Part shown: positions 51,001-61,235 of the stretch, piece after piece | Position numbering within the stretch: position 1 is the first letter of the stretch | How the letters are laid out: every line of letters starts with the position of its first letter | Assembly: GCF_015832195.1 (NCBI RefSeq) | Contig: NC_052028.1 | Location: 11,947,501-12,011,500, forward strand | Length of the DNA stretch: 64,000 bases | Direction: 5' to 3' | DNA from: Motacilla alba alba | Lineage: Eukaryota; Chordata; Aves; Passeriformes; Motacillidae | Program-made: the position numbers and the translations under genes | Notes under the pieces: generated by a model | Seen by the model: only the letters and a program-made list of their open reading frames with translations | The model's database searches: none | What the model was told of the DNA's origin: nothing

Positions 51001-54000
51001 ATATTTCTCTGTATCTTCTCTGTCCAGAGGCTTCTTGGAAGAAATTGTCCATTCACCCTCAATTTGATCAACTGTGAACTGTCCCAGTACGTCTCCTTCT
51101 AGAAGGGAGCAGGAAGCAAGTAAAAAAGGCATTTACTAAGGGCTGAAAATCAGAAGGAATAAGGAAACGGAATACAAGTGTGTCCACTGATGGTTCCTTC
51201 CTTAGGAGACCTGGAGGACCTGGATGCTCCTAAAGGTCTTTTCCAACCCAAATGATTCCTTGACTCTGACTCACACTGGTGATGCAGAAAGGGCACTGGG
51301 GGCACATCCAGCAGGTGAGGAGCTTTTGGTCAACCTCACTGCACAGCTGGGAAATACCCTGCACATTTTAGTTACTCCCTGTCTGCACATTACAGTGAGA
51401 GAAGGAAACAACTGATTGCAGAAAAGTCAGTAATGTTCAGCAGATGTGCATATTCATTGCCTCAAAACCACATTGTCTCACCTTCCCAAAGCCTGTCAGT
51501 CTTTTTTGTGCATGTTCCTAAAGGGATCCGAGAGTTGTAAACACCCTGCAGACATGGTTTGGATCTTACTGTTATGGTACCGTGTACTTCCTCTAACCTG
51601 TAGAGGTATTTAACATATAGCTTTGTTTTCTAGGACTACTTTTTGTTTCTGTAAGAGCCAAATGATGAGAGACAGGTAAATCCAGACTAGGCAGGCTCTC
51701 TGGTCCACCAGATTCATGCTGCTCCTACTGTTGTTACACATGTTTGATTTTAAATGGGCTGGATGCTGCCACGGGAGAATCCCTCTCTCCTGGGAAGGAG
51801 CTGGTGCTCTCTGCTGACCCAGGAGGAAGCACGACAGGCAGTGGGAGTCAGGGAAGAGAGCTGGCTGTGGAGTCTGCTCGAGTTGGACTCTGAAGGGACT
51901 CACACAGTGGGATAAATTAAATTCACTCCCTTTCTGCTTTCCTTTGGGCTGCAGGGATGAGGTTGTGGAGGCACAATGGCACCTGTACCAGCTCGTCTTC
52001 TGATGCTGGGAAACACCAGCCCATGCCCAGATTTAGTTTCTGTGTGTTTGAAATCAATGTGGACAGGGGGAAGCTGGGCTCTGTGTTCACCTAATCCTCT
52101 CTTTTTCTGCATTTCCATGTTTATTTGTAAAGTTTGATCTGTGTTTGTACATGCAGAGCAGAGAGCACAAGGTGTTCACCCCTAACATAAGTGTGTATCC
52201 TCTCAGGTTTAAAGTACTTGGAAGTTACTACTACCTTTAAGATGTCAGAAATGTGAATACATAATGAATTAAATCCTTCCTCCCAAAGGCTTGCAAATAC
52301 CTAGGCATGTCCTAAACCAAATGAAAGTACCAGCATTCCTCCCCTGTTGCAGATGGTTACAATAACAGATAACAGGCTGCAGCATGATCTGGCCTAATGT
52401 TTTGACCCTGAAGGGTCCTCGTTTGAGCCTGAACAAAGATTTTAATTTGAAGGATCTGCCCCAGGTTTTAGAAAGACCCTTTAGGGTCAAAAAAATACCA
52501 TGAAAGCAAGCTTCTACTTGTGCAAATGCAGAACAAACATTCCAGTGTAACTTTTTTGTATTTTACAGCAGTGGTTAATTTTAGTTGGCACGTGTGATGT
52601 TTCAGGGATGCAAGAGTAATTTTTAGTATTTCTTGTTAGCCAAAACCTTTACTAAGATTGACGTGATAAGTCTTAAATATTCCCCAGTGCAAAGTGACTA
52701 TCTGCAGCCTTGTTATTACGCCAGCCCCCAAGTGGTTTTGTAGGAAACATACAATGCCAAAAAGTTATACACAGTTATTAAAAAACACAAATAGGCTACA
52801 GGTACATCACATATATCACATATAATGTGATGTATAAACTGACTGCAGTGCTGGCAGGAGAAAAAGCTGGGTCAAAGAACTTAAATACAGATCACACTAT
52901 CTATGTGAGAAAAATCTTCCTTCTGCTGTACTGCCTCTCCTGTCCTTCCAATAGGTATTACAATTACACTATCTCAAAAATTCCTCTGTTAAGAAAGTGT
53001 AAATAAATATTTCTACAGTACAGTGTAATTACTTATATGTATCTTATTTATTTATTTATTCCCAGAGAAATAGGATGATTCAGTGGTGAGATAGTTATTT
53101 TAATGATCATTCCACCCACTGCAGTTACTGAAGGGTTTTTTATTCCCCACAGCTCATGACAGAGCTCAGCCTCCATCTCCTACTTCTGACAGGACTGTCA
53201 GTGTAACACTATTTCTGTACTAATAACCTGTAAGACAAGGTATCAAACCCTCACTTTGAGATGATACTCTCTCCTTGCCCACTGGAGGTTCCAAGTCAGG
53301 AACAACTCACCGGTGATGTAGCACGTGACCCGGCGGTTCTGCTCGGAGATGTCGGCGTCGATGGTGCTCAGGGTGACAACGACCTGCCCCGGCTCCGCGT
53401 TCTCAATGACCGACCCCTTGTAGAAATCCGAGGTGAACTGCGGGGCGTTGTCGTTTTCATCAGAGACAGTGACCTCCACCAGGGTTTGGGAAGAGAGCTG
53501 CACCTTCCTGCCGTGGTCAGTGGCCACCACATAAAAGCGATAGACCTCCTGCTCCTCACAGTCCAGTTCTTTCAGGGTGGTGATCCACCCGCTCTCACCG
53601 TCGATGGTGAACAGCCCGCGGAGGTTGCCAGATTCTGCTTCCAGACTGTAGGTCACCTGCCCATCGCTTCCCATGTCCTGGTCATTAGCTGTCACTTGAA
53701 TGACTGTGGTTCCTGAAGGCATGTTCTCCATGACAAATGCTCTGTAGGGATCTGCCTCAAAAACAGGTCTGTTGTCATTCACGTCCTGTACTTGGATATT
53801 GACAGAGACCAGAGAGACCAGCTGAGTCTCCAGATGTGAGCAGTGAGCCATGACATCAACCTGGTACCACTTGGTGGTCTCATGATCCATAGGTTTTTTG
53901 ATTCTCAAAGCCCCTGTCTGTTCATCCAGTGTGAACACCTCGTCCTTGTTACTTTCCGTAGTGGTTCCCTTCACCAGGCTGTATATAATGGGATCCTCTG

Positions 54001-57000
54001 CAAAAGCTTTGACTGACCCTATTTCTGACCCCTCTGGAAGATCCTCAGATGCAGAGAACGTATAAAGGGGCTCAGAAAATCTTGGCAATGTCACCTCCCT
54101 GGGGACAATCTGGAGATTCACTGGAACAAGGGAGTTCCAGTGAGGGGGTCTGCCATCTTCAGCCTTCACCTTGAAGTTAAAGGCTCTGTTTTCTAAACCA
54201 ATAAGACTCTCCTTGACCTTAACAACCCCAGTGGCAGCATTGATCTCCACAAGGTCTTCTGCCACATCTTCCACAGAGTCAACAGAGTAAATGACATCTG
54301 CATTTGCACCTTCATCAGCATCGTAAGCCAGTACCTGGATGACAGGGGAGCCTTTGCTGACATTGGACTGGATGGACAGCGTGTATTCAGAGGCTTTGAA
54401 CAGAGGTGGGTTGTCATTCTCATCTGTAAGGATTATTTTGACAGTGCAAAAGGCCACCTTCCCACCCCCATCCTTAGCCATGACTTTAATGGCAATGACC
54501 CTCTCTGTGGAATTTTCCCTGTCCAGTTTTTGCAGTGTGGCAATACAGCCTTTATTATCTATGGAGAACTTCTCATGGGCGAGCTTATTTATGATGGTGT
54601 AGTCTATGGTGCCATATGGGCCACCATCTGGGTCAATAGCCAGCAGCTCAATCACTTTGGTTCCTATCTCAGCATTTTCTGCCAGCTCTGCCTCGTACAC
54701 ATTCTGCTGAAAAGAGGGGCTGTATTTGTTGGCATTTGTGGTGTTGATATACACAGGCACAGTGCTCTTGAAAACTCCATCTGAAGCAGAAACTCTGAGA
54801 TTGTAAGATGGCTCCAAGTCCTTTTTGCAGCGGTTGAACATGGATATTATCCCAGAAGTGCTGTTGATGGCAAAATGCCTGTTGTCATTACCCGAGAGGA
54901 TCACGTACTCCAGCCGGGTGGTGTCTCCACTGTCAGGGTCCAGGGCCTGGACTTTGATCACGATGTGCCCACACGTAGCCATTTCACTGACCTTGGCTTC
55001 ATACTGAAGCTGGCTGAACTCAGGGGGGTTGTCATTGATGTCAGTGACATCTACGATTACCAGAGCATCGCTACTGAGTGGAGGCACCCCGTGATCCACA
55101 GCTCTGACTTTCATGCGGAACTGTTGATTTGTTTCATAATCAAGTGCTTGAGCTGTTGTTATTTGCCCTGTGCTGGCATCAATATTAAAGAACTTGGCAG
55201 CATCTGAACCATCATCCATGATCTGATAGGAGACCGCTTTGTTTCTGCCCGAGTCCTTATCAGAGGCAAAGAGCTGGACAACAGGGGTCTGTGGTGGCAA
55301 ACTCTCCGAGACAGACGCTGTGTAAATGATCTGAGAAAATATGGGAGGGTTGTCATTAATGTCCTCTACCTCCACCTCTACTCTGGCTTCTGAGAAGGAT
55401 CCAAGTGCTGTGTCTGTGGCTCTAACAGTGAATGTATGTTTTGTCTCCAGCTCATAGTCTAGCTGCCCTGTGACAGTGAGGACACCAGTTTTGAAGTCGG
55501 TGTTGAAGAGTTTCAGGGAATCTTCTTCCACAACGTTGTAGATGAGGCGCAAGCCTTCGGGGCTGCGGGCCTGGATGTGAAGGATAGATGTGTATGGGGG
55601 GACGTTTTCTGGCACCTTCACTCGGTAGTACAAACTCTGGAACAGAGGGTTGGATCTGTTCCTCACACTGATCACAACCTCTTCTTCAGCCTGCAGGGGA
55701 GGCTCTCCTTTGTCCTTAGCAATGACCCGGAGGCTGTACTTATTTAAAGCTTGATAATCAAGAGGCCTCTTAAGGGAGATGTCTCCAAGGTAAGGGTCAA
55801 TCCAAAAGTATTTGTATTCCTCTGCAAATGAGTAGGTAACAGCTCCATTATCCCCTATGTCTTTGTCTGTTGCTGACACCTGAAAAAGAACATCCCCCGG
55901 CTCTGTGCCGTCCTGCACCGAGGCATAGTATGGCACATTCTCAAACTGTGGGGGGTTGTCATTGACATCCTCTACATAAACTCTGACAGTGGCTTGGGAC
56001 ACTCTTGGTGGCTTCCTGCTGTCCTTCACTTCCACAGCTACCTCGTGCATGTCTTGCATTTCGCGGTCAAATTTCACACCCTTGGTCTGAAGGACTCCAG
56101 AGGCTTGGATCATTTTGAACCTTTCCTTTTCATTCAAAACTGAGTAGTAAAGGGGTTCATTTAGCTGATACCCTTTGACCCCAAGAATGGTTAGAGTCTT
56201 CTCATCGGTAGAGTTCTCCATCACAGTTGCTGTATATACGTCTTGATCAAATTTCAAGCTGGTACCTTGTGCCCGAGTTAAATTTAGCTTAACCAGAGCA
56301 GTGCTCTTATACAAGCCATCACCAGCTCTGACTGTGAGCTCTTGGAAGCTTCTCAGGCCAGTTGTGTTAAGAATGGAGATGAGACCTGTTAGTGGATGGA
56401 TATGGAAAGCATTGTCAAGGTTCCCTTCCACGATGCTGTAGGTCACCTCCGAATCTGCATCTTTCGCCTGCACTGACAAAAGCTCCATCCCTGGGTGGGC
56501 GGGTAGCAAGACAGAAATGTCATAGGTGTCTTTAGAAAAGACTGGAGGTGAATCATTGACATCTTTAACATGGATTGTGACCTTGGCAGGCTTGGATGCG
56601 AACAAGCTGGGATTTCCACTGTCGTGCACGTGTACACTGAAGTGGAAAACTGGGGTGAGCTCATAGTCTATATCAGCACGACTGGTCAGTGTCCCTGTGC
56701 TGGGATCCACGGTGAAATATTTCAGTGCCTCTGGTTCCAAAATCTCATAGGTCAGCAAAGCATTGGAGTCTTGATCAGCATCTGTTGCACAGGTGACGAG
56801 GGGAGCATTGCTTTCATCCAGAACCATGCTTTGTGATGGGGCATTCTCCATGATCCAGCCCACGAAGGAAGGCTTAACGAAGACAGGCACATTGTCATTC
56901 TCATCTATGACATAGATGAGCACCACTGCGTCCATAAATGCTCCAGCCATGTTGGTACCACGGACTTTCAACTGGTAAAAAGACACCTGCTCAAAATCTA

Positions 57001-60000
57001 AGTTCTTCTGAGTGGAAATAAGGCCTGACTGATAGTTCATGGAGAACACTCCATCTCCATTTCCATCTTTTATTTCATAGCTGACTGGTGACAAGCTTGT
57101 GGCTGTAACCTGGATCAGAGGAGAGCCAATAGCAGCGGATTCACTGATCTCTGTGATGTATTCAGCCTCCGGAAATTTTGGAGGGGTTCGATCCGAGGGT
57201 CTAATGTGGACATGTACAGTAGCAGAATCTTTAAGCTGAGGAAACCCCTGATCTTCTGCCTTTACAATGAGAGTAAATCGCTCCTGCCTGGACGGGTCCA
57301 GTTTCTGGGCAACTGTAACAATTCCAGAATACGGGTCGATGCTAAAGAAGCCTTCCCCATTACCTGCAGGAAGAGAAATCACAGAGTGAAGAATGCAGAC
57401 ACTGTGCTGGTCTTCATTTTCTGAAATTCTTTTGCATAGATTCTCCTGACTGCAGACCTGATTAACATCTGTTTCTTCTACTGAGAGAAATTAATTCATT
57501 TCTAAATAATTTTAATTGTAAGAACAACAAACCCATTGAGATCTGCAAGCTAACATTTGAATCAATCAAAATGTAAATTGGAGATAAACACCCTTCTAAT
57601 TTAAGCATATTTAGTGGTGGCAGAGCATGTGCTTGAAGCTTTTGCCTCGTGTGCAGAACATGGTAGCACAGACAGTACCAGTTCCTTCAAGCCCTGTCAT
57701 GCTTGTAATTACCAATACTTCAGGAGCAATTAAATTCCTCAGTCCTTGATCTAAATTGCAGTAAGAAAGATGGAGCAAAGGATGGCTTGTCTCCTGCAAA
57801 GAGTTTACAGGCTAAATAGGCTGTGTGGCACAGACATAAATACTTAAGTTTTAACCTTTATAGTGAATGATAAAATTTTTGCCCATTGAGCACGAATGAC
57901 TCAAAACCACCACCAGTCAATGCTGAGAGGGTTCTCACCATTCCTTGAGGATGTGTTTCTTGGTAGAAATGGTGGAATGATGATGACTCCTGTGGGAATT
58001 GGGAGTTCTTTTACCTAACAACTGAATAGTTCCCATGGACAAAGAGGAGCAGATTTTAGGCTGTTCTAACTCGTCCAGTCACTATTTTTCTTAGACCAGT
58101 GACTCAAAATTAAGCTGTCGTCTTAAGAAAAGATGCTAATATTCCATAATATGGACATTACCTACTCACTCAGGATTTTTTCTGTGTAAGTGGAGAATCA
58201 CATTTTAGAACTGTGCAGCCATTTGATGTTCTTTGCAACAGCCAGAGAAAGCTGGTCAAGTGGCCACCAGCTAGAGCATGGTAATGGAGGTATGATCATA
58301 ACCTAAACTGTCTTGTTGCATGGCTCTCACCTGCCTGAAGGGAGTAGTGGATTTCAGCATTAGCTCCCTGGTCCTGATCAAGGGCTCTGACTTGTACGAC
58401 CTCTGTGCCCACCACTGCAGAGTCCAGCACTTCTGCCTCGTAATGGATGCTGCTGAACTGGGGAGGGTGAAGGTTGCAGCTGTCCACGTGGACGATGACT
58501 CGGACAAAGTTCCGCTTGATGGGGACCTCCTGGTCTCGTACCTGAATGGCAGAGAGAGAGAGCAGGAACAGTCACACCCAGGGACAAGCCAGTCTTGCCT
58601 GCACCATCTTCCAAGTAACTCATCAGCACTCTTACAGAGATGGGTGTTTTGCAATGGTGCCAACCCCTTGTCTGGGAATGAGCCTGGAAGTTTCAGCACC
58701 AAAGCTCAGACTTGAATTTGAAACCAAACATTAACTATTACACACTGTGTTTTCTTTTGTAAGAATCCAGTGGCCCTCCAAAGAAGGTGGTTAGAGGAAT
58801 GCAGGGTGTTAACTACATTTAGCCATACAGTAAAGGTTAACACCCTGCTTTCCTCTTCCCTATTGTTCCAGACAAATCCTCCCTCAAAGACTAGAACCAC
58901 TTTTAATTTCTCCAGTGACCCATATAACCTGGCCAAACCGGTGGACTCAGCAGGGCTTGGTTAGGACTCACCATCACTGTGAGGGTGTGCTGAGGCATGG
59001 GCTGGGAACTGAAGCCTTCTGCTGTTGTGAGGGCTCCATTGCCTGGATCCAACTGGAAAAGTCTTGTGCTTTTGGGGTCCACGCTGCCATGGATAGTGTA
59101 GATGAGCCCCTTTCCTTTGTCCTTGTCTGTTGCACTGACTCGAAGGATTTCTCTCCCTGAGGGAGTATCTTCAGGAATCCTCACCTCGTAATGGCTCTGA
59201 AGAAACTGGGGACGGTGCTGGTTGATGTCAATCACGTGGATAAATGCCTGAGGGGGAGACAGCACAGTGAGGGCAGCAACTGGACATGCAGCCACGTAAA
59301 ATCTCAGCTACCAATCCTTCTTGGGTGCTGATATTGGGTGCTTCTTGGGTGCCATAACCATTACAGTTTTACAACTTTGGGAGATTTATCATCTGTGATG
59401 ACCGGGAGCCCTTTTGTCCTTCATCCCAAGGAACCTGCTGTGCCATCTCCTTTTGTGTTTTTCAGTTTGCTTCCTCTCTTTTTTCAAAATCTCTCCAGTC
59501 TGGCAAGGCATTCAGGGGGAACGTGCCTGCACTTGGCACGTGGGGAAACAGTCACAGCCTGCCACGGAAAGCAGCAGCGGCTCAGCCGTGGTGCCAGCTT
59601 TGCTGCTGGCTGGTGCCCACACAGCAACCCCCATTATTTACTCAACAGAAAGCTGACAGAAGGGGATGTTTGGTTAAAGAAGGGAGGGTTTGGCCTATCT
59701 CAAGAGCAGCAAGTGTGTGGAGAAGCAAAATTTCTGTTCTACCCTTTTTAGCCAAGTTTTCCTCTCTGAATTTAACAGCACACACTGGGAATCCTGAATC
59801 CTGCTGGGGAAGTCACTGCTTTCTCCTGTGTGGCCTCCTACCCTGGCTGTCCTGACCCTCCTACTGATGTGCCTCCTGCATCTTAGGAAGCCTCAACCAA
59901 GTGTAATAATTTGCTTCCTTTAGCAAACCTGAGCATGTCATGGGGGTTTTACATGAGCAGGTTTCTTGACATCTGCTAGCAGCCTTGAGTGCCAAAATAA

Positions 60001-61178
60001 ATGTAGGGATGAGATGCAAGGTGGCATGGAATGCACACCAGGCAAGGTGGGGCTTTGTTTGTTTATTTGGAACAATACTTGAAGATAGTCGAGACATGTG
60101 GCCATCCGTTAGCATCACGTTTCACAGGAATGGTGGAGTTCCTCACTCATCATCCCCCACAGTGAATTTCCCATGATAAGCATTACTGACAGGTGACTCA
60201 CATCCTAGGTCTTCCTGTGCACTGAGGGCTGGATTTTTGGCTGCTTCTTATGCATGGAGAGAATGACTAGTGAAAGATCATGCATTGAACACCCCTCCTC
60301 AGGGTAGTAAAGATGGGCAATACCTCATAATTTTAGCCAGGGCTCAGGGACATGCCTGAGAGTGAAGTGCCTCTTTTTACCAGCACCCCCTTTATATGTG
60401 GCAACTCAGAGCACACAGCAGCTCTGCAGCCGCCCCACTCACTCCCTGGGCCTGACCTCACCTCTTGTAGATGAATGTGTGCTGGCTCTACCTGGGCTAG
60501 CACATCCCAGGAACACCCCCTGACATGGGAACATGGACCCAAACCTGACCTAACCGTGTACACACTTCCCTGAAGATGCTGTCCCAGATTGCTGTAACTC
60601 AGCCTGAGCAGCTGGGACCAAGCTGAGGTCTGAGTGTGTGAACTGCCACCCCAGCTTGGCTGCTGGTATGGATGTTTCCCTGGGTGCTGCCTGGCATCCA
60701 CAGGAAAGACCCAAGCTTTCCTAGAGCAGCTGGGCTTCCAACAACATAAAAACAATCTTAGCAATCTACACTGTCACTGTGTAATGGAGGATCATAGTGT
60801 TAAGGACATTCCTGTGCCTGGCACCCGATCCAGAGTTCAGCAGACCCAGAGGAAAGGTTCCCTTTGGCATATGCTCCCTCTCAACAGAGCCTCCACTAAA
60901 GAAAAAAACATTACCTGGGTTTTGATTGTACTGGACCCATCAGTGACTTCTACTGTGAGGTTATAGCTTGACTTCTTCCTTGCATCCAGGGGTCTTGCAA
61001 TGACCATGCTGCCTGTGCTCTTTTCAATGTCAAAATCCATGTCATCATCACCACCTGGGACACAGGGGGACAGGGAAACAGAAGGGCAGTTACAGTCAGC
61101 TAGACTGGGGATAGTGCCACAGGTAAGGTTTCTCCCAAATCTGGAAACTCAAAACAACATGAGATAGATAGATGGATG

Positions 61179-61235
<57 letters not shown>

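Larger units (their letters stand above)
51099..53310 (-). other. FAT2 intron next to the giant exon (2.2 kb)
   Basis: AT-rich. Holds the CR1-like scrap, an inverted pair of GGGTC/GACCC palindromes (52400-52492), a 10-bp inverted repeat (52803-52834) and a TTTA repeat at about 53046-53060. Confidence 0.6.
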
